A stretch of DNA of 64,000 nt from Tipula vernalis. Taxonomy: Eukaryota; Arthropoda; Insecta; Diptera; Tipulidae. This document shows positions 21,584-33,590 of the stretch, in pieces. Positions within the stretch are counted from its first letter, which is position 1. Each line of letters begins with the position of its first letter. The stretch covers positions 311,283,236 through 311,347,235 of the forward strand of contig OY282560.1 of the NCBI GenBank assembly GCA_958295665.1. Reading direction: 5' to 3'. The notes under the pieces were generated by a model. That model made no database searches. It saw only the letters and a list, made by a program, of their open reading frames with translations, and had not been told where the DNA came from. The position numbers were made by a program, and so were the translations under genes.

Positions 21584-23770
21584 ACAAAAATTGACGTTCA
21601 TAACACGTTGTGATGGCCTTCCATCTAGCGATAAATTTCTCCTCTTCAGTAAATTTGCTGTTTACCTTTCTTTCTGCCTTAACTAGCCGGTCAAATCGCA
21701 TTTGAAACGATATCGCTTTAAAATCCCATTTTTACAATCAGAAACGAGGCAAACACCAAGGTTTATTACTCGCGCAGGTAATCACAAAACAATGGGGATG
21801 AATGTGATTTCAGCGTGAGAACATCTAAAACAATAACTGGCTAATTTTTAACACCTCTATAATATTTAAGTACAATATTATATATCAAATATTAAACCAT
21901 CCAGTATGACGAACTTCACACCTTTTAATTATCATCAACCGACGCTAAACCATGGAGATTATTTTAAAGATAAGAAACAACACAACAAATAATTGTTGTG
22001 CTCATGAACTTTAACATTTTCTAAAACCCTCAGACTTTATTTAATAGGACCTTTAAATTACATAATCGATATACATAAATGATTTCAATATACGACGCAT
22101 TTTTCACACTGTACTAAAATAATACTCAAGCTTTTTGTCAAACAAGCCGAAAGAGAAACTCAAACAATCTAACAAATACAACAAAACGTTAGACATGATG
22201 TAGTCAAAAAATAGATTCAGCTATTATGTCGTCATTTCATAATAATTTATGTATCAATGCTGCATGAGGTAAATTTAACATCAGCGCTCGCAACAAAAAC
22301 GTGTCAGAGTGGATTGCGTCTTGTGTTTTGTGTGTGTATATACAAAAAAGTTTCTTTCATCGATTGTTATGATCTCATCGGCAAATTCAATCATCGTAAA
22401 GAAATACTCTACTATTTCTTATTTACTGTTTCTTCTGTGTACTTATTAATTATGAAATGTCATCGAAGGTCAAGAATTCTATTGCTCGGGCAATTTGCAT
22501 ATAACCATGACAACGATACGACTTACAGTAATTCATTTAATGTTTTAAGGGGTATGGAAAACTGAAATTTTTATAGTTTTGTTGTTGTTATATGTGTGAT
22601 ATATGATATTGAGAATGGAGTTAAGAAGAAATATTTTCAGCATATTCCGTCATGCTCTTACGATTCCGATGGTTTATTTCTTAATGGATAAGTAAACAAG
22701 TTAATACACACCCCCATTCGTCTTTAGAGTTCATAAATAAACAAACAAGCCACAGAAATACGTTCATGGTTTTGAGTTTTTGTGGTGACATAGATTCTAA
22801 TATTGTACAATACATAAAAACATAGTAAATAAGTCTCCCACAAACAGTAAAACTGTGTTTGGTAAAACTTAGTTAAACACTCGAATCAAAAGAAATAGAA
22901 AGGAACGGGAAAACAACTCGTAATTTTAGCTCATTTTAATTATTTTGTTTAAGTGCAAACTAATTGTTCAAAATGAATACATGCGACAACAGGCTGCTGA
23001 TGGTTCCTTATAATTTTTTCTGTTCATTTTCCGGCATAAAACAAATGAATTTCAGTCGAAACCTATTGACGCAAGAAATAAGCGAACCAAATTTTTTCAA
23101 CTTCGAATGTCATTTTCTCTCCATCAGTAGTAAATTTTAAAAGCCAACATGCTGTGACCTGGAATCACTCATTTTTCGTTACAACGCTTGCTTATGTACT
23201 TTATTCGCAGTTTTGTTGTTCGGGCTGTAAATGTGATACATATGGTATAATTGGCCATGTGAGAAGCACGATCCCTTCAAGTTGACGCCACTCTCACATA
23301 TCGAAATGTTTGGCCTTGTGCTTAATTGATGGTCGTAACATAGGAACAATTTTAGTGGAAATTGCAATCGTTTAAAATTGAAGGGCGAAATTAAAGGTAT
23401 TCGCGGTATAAATACTGATTTCCCTTTTTCGATGATGTTATTTTGGCGTTAATTCTTAATTTTGGCAAGTTTAGATTCCGCAGCAAAATGACCGGTGAAT
23501 TTAAGGCAGTACAACGGCATTCCTGGCAAATTCAACATATTCAAAAATTCGGTAAGAAGATTTACACTTTGGTTTTCTCTTCGCCAGGAATCTAGTCTTG
23601 AATGGTCCTGTTCATGTTGTTGACGATTTCGTTTTTCGTCGCTAGAATGGCTCGTTCGCATAGCCATTCTAAGTGAGTGTAATTTTCGTCGATATCCCGA
23701 TTACAGGTAGCATTTGACGAATGTCACTTGATAATACTAGCAAGGCATCTCCCATTAGACCAGTGTTTTC
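21584..23770. other. Intergenic DNA, no gene assigned
   Basis: Frames at 22257-22565 (plus, 102 codons), 23179-23367 and 23449-23667 (minus) show no motif I can name. The first is rich in aromatic and basic residues and could be chance. No repeat boundary was found. Confidence 0.4.
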
Positions 23771-23830
23771 TCTTAATATTAAGTGCTTCGACTTAATATT
23801 AAGTGCTTCGACTTAATATTAAGTGCTTTC
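23771..23830. repeat. 20-bp triplicate, each unit palindromic
   Basis: CTTAATATTAAGTGCTTCGA occurs three times in tandem with slight end variation. Each unit contains the perfect palindrome CACTTAATATTAAGTG or its core. It lies in a minus-strand frame of unknown relation (23799-24044). Confidence 0.9.
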
Positions 23831-24289
23831 TATGGGCCATTCTGCATTCGTTCCATATAACGGCCTTGGACTGTTTTAATATTTGTTCATGTGCCGACGA
23901 TATTGTAATGTCACATACTGGGAATTCATGTTCAGCAACATTTAATTTTATTCCAGAGTGTGCTCTTTGTCTGCCATCCATAAGTGTAGCCACTATTCTC
24001 GATGATGCCAAGGCGACTGATAAAAAATGTTTTTCCTGTGACATCGGGTGTGCATCCAGAAATGTTTCCTGTTCATCCTGTTTTTGACGCTGAATGACGT
24101 CAACATTGTAACTTTTTTCCCTTACTAGTTCACTTGTAGAAAATGTAAGCCTTAGGCGACGAATTAATATTAAAACTCAAACCACTTGCTGGTCAATATT
24201 CTATTCATTATTTAGTAACGTTGAAAATTTAATTAATTTTCGCCCGTTACAGTTTTCTAATCACTTGAGGTCTTCTTCTTAAGATTTCT

Positions 24290-25110
24290 CCTATCAAGTT
24301 TTTTCAAAGAGACATGGCTAAAGCTAATTCTAGATCTATAGTTCTTGGAGTCAAACACGTAAAAATTGCACCCAATTTCTTCTCCGTTCGTCTACCATGT
24401 TTAACTGTGATTGGGTCGAAGTAATCTACTCCAACAAACGTAAACAGGTTCTGCTATTTCTACATCGTGCACACTTGGCTCGCACGTTTTTTAGGCAACT
24501 TAATCTCATTTAAAACTGTAGCTTGATTTTGGTGGTACATTTGCTGGTGCAAACTTGCGCTGAGTAGTTCCGTAAATTTATTTTTTCTTGGCAGTATAAT
24601 AGGAGATACTCTGCATTGTGCAGCATGCGCTTCTTCCTGATAATAGATTTCGAATAAAAAAATGGAGACAATACGAGACTTTATGACCTTCTTTCAGCGC
24701 TTTTACCTCGTTGTAGAAAGCTTCGTTTTATATTCTTCGGATTAGATACGTTAAAGCGTTGTCTAATTCATTCGATGATATTCTGCTCAACTATTTTTGC
24801 GGTGGCAGAACCGCAGCACCCAGACTTGCGTTTTAATTAATTTCTTAAGGTTTGAAAACCGCTCGAAGTCGGATATTAGCTCGTCTGGTTTTGGTGTGAT
24901 GGCGATATGCAAATATCGCACCACCTGATCTTCATCATCTGATTCTGGCTCGACACCTCGATCGCTAGACCATTCGCTGCGTGGTCTATTAAGAAAGGCA
25001 CGTGCTTCGTACCATCTCTCAGGTACGCAATATGGGTGGTATTTTGTCCATTTTTCCGACTACAACTAAAATAATACTGTTCGCCGTATATATCTTCAAG
25101 GATCAACATT
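24290..25110 (-). pseudogene. BEL/Pao retrotransposon pol relic
   Basis: Read on the minus strand, a segment near 24890-24790 resembles the BEL conserved stretch before the integrase (SDFERFSNLKKLI, then VWVLRFC). Near 24720 NEAFYNEVKALKEGH and near 24600 SPIILPRKNKFTELL follow, matching the linker to integrase. The integrase start is at 24440-24290: VDYFDPITVKHGRRTEKKLG and FTCLTPRTIDLELA. The expected residue in GVDYFGP is altered. Stops and shifts break it throughout. No LTR was found. The 77-codon frame at 24876-25109 is probably the preceding part of the same polyprotein. Confidence 0.75.
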
Positions 25111-25149
25111 TCTAGCGCATAGCGTCTACGATTATCGTTTCTTCTTCAT

Positions 25150-26455
25150 TTTAGAACATTCAGATGCATTCGACTTCTGATTTCCGAACATTCTAGAATA
25201 TTCAAATGTATTTCACTCCCGATTTTGAAACATTGTCAAACTTTCTAGAATTGTAAAACTTCTTCGAAAATTCTGAAATTTGCTAAAAGATCCTAGGAAA
25301 TTCTGGAACGTCTTGGAACATTCATCTAGATAATTTTTGAAATTCTGCAACATTCTGAAACTTTCTAGAAAATTGTGGAACCTTTTAAACTATTTTGAAA
25401 CATTTAGAAATTTTCTAGAAAATTCTAATAAATTCTGGAACGTCCTGGAACATTCTAGAAAATTTAGGAACTTGCGGAAAATACTAGAAAATTCTTGAAC
25501 ATTCTGAAACTTTCTACAAAACTCTGGAACACCTGGGATTTTCTAGAAAATTGTAGAAAATTCTGGAACATTGAAGAAAATTTGAGAATATTCTTGAAAA
25601 TTCTCGAAGATTCGGAAACAATCAACAAATCCTGGAATATTCCAGTACACCTGAAACTTTCTAAGAAATTTTGGAATATTCAGAAAGTTTCTAGACAATT
25701 TTGGAACCAGTTATAACGTTCTGAAATATTCTGAAATTCTCTATAAAATCCTAGGAAATTGTGGAACGTCCTGGAACATTCTAGAAAATTTTGGAAATTC
25801 CGGAAAATTCTAGAAAATTCTTGAACATTCTGAAACTTTCTAGAAAATTATGGAACACCTGGAATATTCTAGAAAATTGTAGAAAATTCTGGAACATTCT
25901 AGAAAATTTGAGAATATTCTTGAGAATTCTGGAGGATTCCGAAACAATCTAAAAAACCTTGAACATTCCAGTACACCTGAAACTTTCTAGGAAATTCTGG
26001 AATATTCAGAAAATTTCTAGAAAATTTTATAATTCTGAATAATATTCTGAAATTTTAGAACGTCCTGGAACATTCTAGAAAATTGTAAATATTCCGGAAA
26101 ATTCTGAAACGTTCTTCAAAAGTATGGAACACTAAGAATTTTCTAAAAAGTTCGAGAAAATTCTGGAACATTCTAAAAAATTTGAGAATATTCTTGAAAA
26201 TTCTAGAACATTTGGAAACATTCTAAAAAATTTTGGTACATTCCAGTTCACCTGGAGCTTTCTAGTAAATTCTGGTATATCCTAAAACTTTCTAGAAAAA
26301 ATTCTTTAATCTTTTAAAACATTCTAAAACTTTCTGAAATCTTAATTCTGGAAAATTCTAAAACATTTCGAAACATCTGGAATTTTTTAGAAGATTCTAG
26401 AAAATTTTAAAAAATCATGGAATATTCCGAAACTTTCTAAAACATTTGAAGACAA
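25150..26455. repeat. Heat-shock-element-like satellite array
   Basis: About 1.3 kb consists almost wholly of alternating TTC and GAA pentamers, for example ATTCTGGAACATTCTAGAAA. The phase nTTCnnGAAnnTTCnnGAA is that of heat shock factor sites. The octamer TTCTAGAA occurs more than a dozen times. Units of 10-11 bp form larger blocks: GGAACGTCCTGGAACATTCT recurs near 25310, 25440 and 25765. A 73-codon frame at 25495-25716 is the repeat read through. Whether HSF binds is inference. Confidence 0.85.
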
Positions 26456-27242
26456 AAATATTTTATTTTTTAATTGTAACTACTTTTAAAAATATGCTGG
26501 ATACATCCAAATCGATATTGAGCGTCCTTAATAGATTGCCTGTAGACGCATTCTGTTTGAACCTTAAATGTAATTTTGTTTTTCCGTAATTCGGCTGACA
26601 ACATGTTGGGAAACCTGAATGCGCCCATTAGTGGAAAGAAAACATTCAGGCGAATTTTCTCATTATATTTTAGTAACCCGTTGCTTGTTTGACTCAAAAT
26701 TTCATATTTAAATAATCTTAAATATGCAATTTTGAGTCAGATTTAAATATTTTGAGAATCTGCAATATAATAAGCCGTATACTCCTTTAATGAGTTGCGC
26801 TCATGTCTTTAATAATTCGTCCAACACTAATTCCAACCATTAAGTTCCACTAACTGAGTGTTTCCAAGTCTATTTTGTTTTTATTAGTTTTGAACTGAAT
26901 AAATTTTACTTTTAAATTTGGTGTTTCAATTTTTAGGAAACAAAATCTCTTTTATAAGGCCGCATTGCATTAATAAGCCACACTCCTTTAATAAGCCCAT
27001 TTTTTCGCAACATAAAATATATTTTTACAGGGAAGAACAGGGTAATTAATAATTTTTTTCTTTAATAATTGTAACCCGTCGATGGGTACCTGAGCTATCT
27101 ATCCTAACTACTTCTAAACAAGCTATAAAGATAGCAGAATGGGATCTTCCTCCTCATCGCACAGCACTAAAACAAAAGAGATTATTTTCTGCTAAAATAT
27201 TTATTACCCAGGTGAGAAAAATATGCTACTAAACGTAATATA
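26456..27242. other. Intergenic DNA, no gene seen
   Basis: Follows the pentamer array. A 75-codon minus frame at 26470-26697 has no recognised motif. No RNA gene or repeat was found. Confidence 0.4.
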
Positions 27243-27475
27243 CTACGCAATACTACTATGTACTAAGCATTTGAGACCATTGGAACCGCAAAGAACGGTG
27301 ATCATAAGGTTTTGGAAGGGGGCTGCAGCTCTTTTCAAATCAAAAGGGACACTATCTATTTGTGATTTTGTTTCATCATCAAGTAGCACTTGGTGATATC
27401 CGTTCTTCATATCGATGCTTCTAAAGTAAGATACTTTTCCCAGTAGAACCAAAGTTTCCACGGCTAAAAGTCCAA
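27243..27475 (-). pseudogene. Ty3/gypsy reverse transcriptase fragment
   Basis: VSYFRSIDMKNGYHQVLLDD corresponds to motif A of gypsy reverse transcriptase, with S and M in place of the usual TLDL. FDLKRAAAPFQNLM matches the FGLKNAPATFQ block. The YLDD active site is lost. Nothing else of the element is clear on either side. Confidence 0.8.
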
Positions 27476-28789
27476 AAATTTCATCTACTTGTTAATTTAT
27501 TTATGTTTTAATTGCGTCATGCGATTTTTGATAGATAGTTGTGCAATCTGTAGTTGTTGGTTTGTGATGTTTAATACTATGTGCCCCAGTTAATACGTTA
27601 CCGTCAACGATCTTTGGTGTTTAGATGCGTCAAGCTAACTGATGATTGAAATATTTTAAGATATCTTCCTATGCATTTGTCCCAGATTTTAGAGGAGGTA
27701 TATCGTAATGTTATAATTTATTAAAGATTGCATCGTTGCATGCCCTCTTTGGTGTTTACCAAGTTAAGTGAAATGGGTTTATTGCGAGGTCCAACTATTG
27801 TATTCAAATATTCCGCGTTGTTTTCAATATTATTGCGCGTGGCAGTTGCCATCTTTTCACTTCCTGGAGGAATAAGTGATCGATAGAGCACGCTTGTGAA
27901 TTGCGAAACTCTGGATGTTTTCCTCTATTTCCGATTTAATTTTATAATTTGCATTATTGGCTTCAACATTATTTGTAATATCTGAATTGCATTGCAAGTT
28001 AGGTAAATTCGTGTTTTTCTTACCACGAACTTCATTCACATGGATTATTCAGTTTTTCGAGATTATTTTGAAGATTCGTTCATATTTATCCAGATTTTTC
28101 GAGGTTTTCCGATACACTATTCGTAATTAATCGGCATTTTCAGTTTGGCTTGGCGTTTAATGATAAGTGCTTGCTTGTTGACCGATATGTCTTTATAGAC
28201 TTGGTTGTCTACATAATTTAAGATTATTTGTGCAATTTTTAAGATTATTCTTGCTAAAGGCATTGATTTGAGTAGCTCAGTATGTATTTCCAAACTTTTC
28301 AGATTTTTTTTTACGATTTTATTAGAAATTTATTCAAAATTTTGGAAATGTTCCTCACATTTTCTAAATTATTCAAGATTTCTGGAGATTTTTAAAATCA
28401 TTCGAAATTTTTTTGAGATTTATTTTGGCTCTTTTTGCGCACACTAAAATTGAAGTAATGAAAAGGTGAAGAAATAGCACGGACTTGTAGTGTTGTTTAA
28501 TTCGCCTAGCGTCGATCTATCTTATAGAAAAATAATTGAGATAAACTACTATAACTGAAAAATAGTGATTAAAATTAATTTTTTCAACAAAATTTCGTAA
28601 TGACTAATTATCCGAGCAAAAAGGTCCAATACACCTACCGAAAACGCTTACTTCAGGAACGAAGAATCCTTCGCGAACTCGAATGAGACAAAAATCGCTC
28701 CATTAGGACGTAAGAGGGCGGTTACAGACAATTGACGAAAGCAGATGCTGCTTTTTCCAGGTGCTTTGTCGAAGTCTCTATTGATTGTA
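27476..28789. other. Intergenic DNA with degenerate TTTTCGAGATTATT repeats
   Basis: From about 28040 to 28440 phrases such as TTTTTCGAGATTATTTTGAA and TTCAAGATTTCTGGAGATTT recur. They resemble, inverted, the internal repeats of the two hAT-like copies (6574-7460; 38690-39120), so this may be a third, eroded copy. No gene. Confidence 0.4.
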
Positions 28790-29200
28790 AATAATGAGTG
28801 AATGTTGAATAACTATTAACTCATTAGTGGTCAATTTTTCCTGATTATTCACCAGCTCTCTTTTGTTCCTGTTCATTCCTTGTTCACTCCTTATTCACAC
28901 TCACTCATTTTCTTTCATTATTCACTAATTCTTCACACATTAATCAGTCATTATTCACTGGCTTTTCACTCAATATTCACCCGTTATTCGTGTGAGTGAA
29001 GTTTGAGGGACAATAATGTGTGAATAACAGTGAATAAACAGAGAATACTAACTGATTAATGTATGAATATAATGAGTGAATAATGACTGAATTCATCATT
29101 CACCAGTGAATAAACAGTGAACCTTTGTGGGAAGGGAATAATGAATGAATATCTAGTAGATAATCAGATAATGATCATTAGTAGATGAATACTGACAAGT
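28790..29200. repeat. Palindromic AGTGAATAA minisatellite
   Basis: The left half is rich in TTATTCACT words and the right half in AGTGAATAA words, with a centre of symmetry near 28995. Each half has about eight to ten loose units. The single strand could fold into a long imperfect hairpin. A matching array lies at 30640-30830. Confidence 0.8.
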
Positions 29201-29499
29201 CTGCGTTATGGTTACTGGTTTGGTTCTAAGGCATTCCAATTCAATTGAAATTTATTTTTCCTGCTTACGTAAATAAATACAAGCGATTTTAGCAAAACTT
29301 GTCATTTACCATAGACAATTTTTTGCGCACGTATTTTATTTAGTGTAGTCACAAAGTATTGCGCAGTTATGTAAAGCGACCGGTATATGACACACCTGCA
29401 ATTAAAATCCTCTCGAATAAGACAAGGTTTTAAAAGAATTTATTTAAATAATCGGGTATATCACGAATAAATTTGGAACTTGACCGATTTCTTAGGATT

Positions 29500-30016
29500 T
29501 GTTTGGATTAATAACACCATTTACTAACCCGGCTTTAATCTGTCGATGGAAACATAGATATATTGGCCGCTTAAATCAAGAATATAATGTTTACGGAAAC
29601 GATGAATCACTTTGTAAGATCCTTTGTACGGAGCTGATAGATCGGTTCGTATCTTATCCTTTGACTTTTATGGAAAGCTCAGTTATCTCCATAACCCACT
29701 ATATCCGTATGTCTGGTCTCGAATATTCAAAAGGCATTTCCAAGTGTCCCAGTATGGACTTTGTTTGTTGTTGAACTTTTTACTTCTGGCAACCGATAAA
29801 AGGTTTCATCCAGTAGTGTATAATGTCAGTATTCATGTTTGGCCAAAAATTCCTACTTGTGATTAACTTTCGTGATGCGCGAATACCTGAGTGTGATAGA
29901 CCATGTATGCATGGCTTGAAAACTGCACGTCTATAAAATGCCGGAACAAAAGGACGATTCACACCGGTTGATGTTTCACACAAAATTTGAAGATCGGGCA
30001 AGATGGTGAGTTCCAT
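29500..30016 (-). pseudogene. gypsy integrase fragments
   Basis: PAFYRRAVFKPCIHGLSHSG followed by IRASRKLITSRNFWPNMN is the zinc-binding H2C2 part of integrase. A second stretch reads SYKVIHRFRKHYILDL and then VSIDRLKPGLV, the integrase C-terminus seen in many gypsy elements. The catalytic core between the two is absent, so this is a deletion relic. Confidence 0.85.
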
Positions 30017-30054
30017 ATTGAATTTGGAATTCAGAGGGCGTCATGCTTTGAAAA

Positions 30055-30486
30055 TCAACCTGTATAATTAATAATCAGACTCTTGCATTCTACTTTACCA
30101 TGTGGAATGTGGTCATTCTTCTTTACCATGTCGATTGGAGATAAAGCGGCAGAAGATGACTGTTGGCATATGCCCATTTTCGCCATATACTCGAACGGTA
30201 AGAGCGGTTTTTTGTAACACCAGATCCAACTTATATGGTTTCGAACAATGAAGTCAACCTTCAAAGTACAAAGTACATGGTTCATTATGTTGTGTTTTAT
30301 TCGATTAGCGTAGTCTAGAGTTTCGATAAGAGAAGGAAACATCTTTAAACGCGGTTCATATCCCATTTTGGCAGAGGGACAATTGGTGCGCGTTTCGACC
30401 TTTGCAAGACCAAATTTTATCAGGAAGCCAGCACCGATAGTCCGGTTGTCAACTAATAATATTGTGAATACAGTTTTGTGCCGCAA
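30055..30486 (-). pseudogene. gypsy protease end / RT start fragment
   Basis: A 143-codon frame. FPSLIETLDYANRIKHNIMN matches the linker before reverse transcriptase, and FEYMAKMGICQQSSSAALSP followed by IDMVKK matches the N-terminal RT segment (GICRPSSS..SPLHMV). It ends before the catalytic motifs and jumps to integrase at 30016. Confidence 0.8.
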
Positions 30487-30645
30487 GTTTGAAAGTTCCT
30501 TGTAACTTTAAACTGTTGCTTACACAAATACAAGCACTTCTCAGCAAAACTTGTCGTTTACCATAGACAATGTTTTGCACTCGTATTTCATGTATTGTAG
30601 TTCTAAAGTATTGTGCAATTACATAAAGTAACCGCTACAAATTCA

Positions 30646-30830
30646 TCAGAGAGTCATTAATCAAGAATGCTGACTGAATAATAAGTGAACAATCAATGAA
30701 TTGTGACTGAAAAGCGAATAATTGATATTCAGTGAAAAAGAGTGAATTCAGTCATTTACGCGAAAGTGTCATTCATCATTCATCAGTGAATAATGAGCGA
30801 ACTCTCAGTGAATATTGTGTAAATAAAGGG
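30646..30830 (+). repeat. AGTGAATAA minisatellite, second array
   Basis: Units such as GACTGAATAATAAGTGAACA and CAGTGAATAATGAGCGAACT repeat loosely. It is the same family as 28790-29200 and sits on the other flank of the gypsy relic. Confidence 0.75.
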
Positions 30831-30890
30831 TACATAATAGGGAATTCATCTCAACCTTTAACTTCCATTGCGATTTGCTGCAAGGTTATA

Positions 30891-31518
30891 TTAGGTTGGG
30901 GAAAAAGTATTGAGATTTTTTCCCATTTTTCGGGAAGTTTCATAATTTTATCGGTGTAGAACTTTTGTGGTTTATCGACGGAAAACTTGGCCAAGTAATT
31001 TTCACAGTCATTTTTTGAAGTCAACTTTAGACTATCAAATGTTGGTCAGAGAATGCAAGTCATTAAAGGTGTGTGTGGTCTGGCGTTGGCATGATGGAAG
31101 ACAACATCCTTTTTGGCCGATTTGTTTGTCATCCACAAATCTGTCGACCAAATTGGTCGGCCAGAGCGTGATGCATCTTTGACATCGAAATTCCCAGAAT
31201 GAAAGCGAGCAAACCATCTACATGCTACTGCATTCGATAAAACATCTTGAACGTAAACACCACAAATTTTTTCGTGGGATTGGGCAGCGTTTTGGCCTTT
31301 TTCGTAGTAAAATTGTAAAATATTGCGAATTTTATTTCAAAAATTTCTCTCATTTTCACACTAATATAACTTTTGACACGATTGACGAAATTTAAAACTA
31401 TCTTCATGAAAATTGTAGAATGAAATGTCACATTTCAAACGCGCGTAGTATGACGCAATCTGATTAGTGTTGTCCGATACATGACACAAAAATCTCTCAA
31501 TACTTTCCCTCAACCTAA
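30891..31518 (-). mobile_element. Internally deleted mariner element
   Basis: The ends TTAGGTTGGGGAAAAAGTAT and, inverted, TTAGGTTGAGGGAAAGTATT are flanked by TA at 30889-30890 and 31519-31520. On the minus strand WFARFHSGNFDVKD and ASRSGRP (near 31220-31150) are the mariner N-terminal/linker segment. A jump leads to VVFHHANARPHT near 31105-31070, where the family reads HHDNARPHT, so a catalytic aspartate has become alanine. At 628 bp it is about half a full mariner. It is a dead copy that could be moved only by a related transposase. Confidence 0.92.
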
Positions 31519-31851
31519 TATTGGATGGAAAACGTACTCTATGGAAAATCTTGCAACCATATCCCCAAAGGAAGCCTACCCATTTTTAAAAAATGTGTTG
31601 TTTTTTTTTTTATCTTTTATTTATTTGGCATAATTTAATACAAAGGGTAATTTTACATTATTAACTAAAATTTTGAGCTTAACCTCCTTGGCCTTACTTC
31701 AGATAGGATTTTATTTTTTTTCTTTAAGTTATAAAATATGTGGGGACATCGTAATACAATTTAAATAGAATATTTAATCTAGTAGTTTGCCATCTTATTC
31801 TACCTTAACCTATGTAAATACTTAAACTAATCAAAAGTTAAACATTCAATT

Positions 31852-33590
31852 TTAATTTAAGTTATTAATTAATTCGTTATTTACATTATATGTCAGATGG
31901 CAATAATACTTTTGTCTAGCTTCAGAAATTAAGTCTTCTATAAACCTCATATCGGTTTCACGATGAACTCTTATCGTTCTATTTCGAATAGGAACTTTTA
32001 GGATCAATTTCAGAAATTTGTTTTGAAGAATCTGAATTTTATTTCTATTTGTGTTTTTTGCGTTGGACCATATGGGTGAACCATATAGAATAACGCTCAA
32101 AACCATTACATAGTAGTATTTTATTTCTGAAGCTAAGTTGACTATTCTTATTTAGAAGTGGATATAGGACTTTTAACAATTTTTCACATTTTTCTGTAAT
32201 ATGGTTCAGATGGTTCCCAAATGTCAACTTTGGATCAAGAATTAGGCCTAGATAGCGTACTTCCGATTTCCATTGAAGTTGAGCACCATTCAGAACTAAA
32301 GGTAGCTGCGGAATTTTTTCTGGTGCACGACATCTTCTAAAGTAAATGCTTTCACATTTATTAGTATTTATCTTTAGTTTCCAATTTGTGAAATAAGAGT
32401 TAAGTGCATTTAGATAGCCGTTAAATTTGGATATTATGTTATTGGCGCGAACATTGGAGTAGTATATCGGAGTATCATCAGCAAATAGGAGTAGTATATC
32501 GGAGTATCATCAGCTAATTGGCAGTCTTAAAATCTAGGAATATCATTAATAAATATGTTAAATAACAAAGGAGCTAATACGGAACCTTGCGGGAGACCAG
32601 CAGGAATATTCATTAGACTGGATTTTTCACTATATATTTGTACATAAAACTTCCTGTTATAGATTCCTAATTAAAGAATCTATAACTTTAATTAGGTATT
32701 TCGGAAAATTGCACGTTTTCATTTTGTGGATAAGACCGTTGATCCATACTGCATCAAAAGCTCGATAGAGGTCTAACAATGCCAGCCCATCCGAAACCAA
32801 ACTGCTGATTTATAAGGAATTCGTTATCTTCCATAAATCATTGTAATCGAATTTTGATAAGTTTCTCAAAAACCTTGCTTATAGAGCTTAGAAGGCTTAT
32901 AGGCCTATAGTGTTCAGGATTATTGAATTCCTTATTGGGTTTGAAAATTAGAGTAACTTTTGCTATTTTCCAGGAATATGGGAAATCACACAATTTTAAA
33001 CAACTATTAAAAATTAGCAGGAGAGTTTTAACACCACAGTCCGGCAACTGTTTTAACAAAATGTTAAGAATATCATCCATCCCAGATGCTTTATACGATC
33101 GTAGGGTTTTAATAATATCACATAGCTCTTCTAAACGAATTTCTTCAAATTCTTGTGGATGATAGTTAGTTATTAATTGTTGGCAGCTAATATTGACATT
33201 ACATTCATGAATGGATCCATAATTATGAGTGGATTGATAAACATAATGAAAGGTATTTGCGAGCGCTGTACACTTTTGTGAGTTTAACAATAGTTTTTCT
33301 GTGGTTTCACCTTCCTGAATTTGCAGTGGCGGTATTGGTCTTCTTTTCGTTTTAACAAACTTAGCAGTATTCCAATATTTTTTGGATCCCTTTTCAAGGT
33401 CCATAAGCTGGGATTGCCAGGATTTGTTCAGTAAGTCTAAGATCTTATGTTTTATTGCTCTGGTTAGCATGTTAACAAAGCTTTTAACAGTTCTACTTCT
33501 GGTCCTAAGCCATGTGTGCCTGAAACAATTTCTGAGCTTGATTTGAGCCAGTATATCTTCTGTTAAATTTATTTTATTTATGTTAGTCAA
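31852..33590 (-). pseudogene. Jockey-like reverse transcriptase
   Basis: The best frame is 33590-32838: KASGMDDILNILLKQLPDCG, then VTLIFKPNKEFNNPEHYRPI and SLLSSISKVFEKLI, the standard N-terminal RT blocks. Downstream across shifts come LYRAFDAVWINGLI (motif A), ADDTPIYYS (motif C) and VRYLGLILDPKLTFGNHL (thumb), ending near 31852. A 27-bp stretch encoding the ADD active site is present twice (32456-32482, 32488-32514), which shifts the frame. The enzyme is inactive. Confidence 0.9.

Larger units (their letters stand above)
29262..30645 (-). mobile_element. Ty3/gypsy relic between ~125-bp direct repeats
   Basis: Direct repeats at about 29270-29391 and 30524-30645 share GCAAAACTTGTC.TTTACCATAGACAAT and CGTATTT blocks and are probably LTR remnants. 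Between them lie gag/pol fragments on the minus strand (next two entries). Reverse transcriptase and RNase H are largely missing. AGTGAATAA minisatellite adjoins both outer sides, so that repeat may have been part of the LTR or of the target. Confidence 0.7.

Noticed and set aside
23799..24044. BEL/Pao protease or gag in the 81-codon minus frame
   Set aside because: It lies downstream of the BEL integrase in transcription order, and no DTG/DSG-type active site is visible, so it does not fit that element.
25495..25716. 73-codon plus-strand open frame rich in W, N and L
   Set aside because: It lies wholly inside the TTC/GAA pentamer array; the periodic LSKKFWNI-like words are the repeat translated.
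28790..29200. CRISPR-like array of repeats and spacers
   Set aside because: Units are degenerate, without constant spacer length, and the DNA is clearly eukaryotic.
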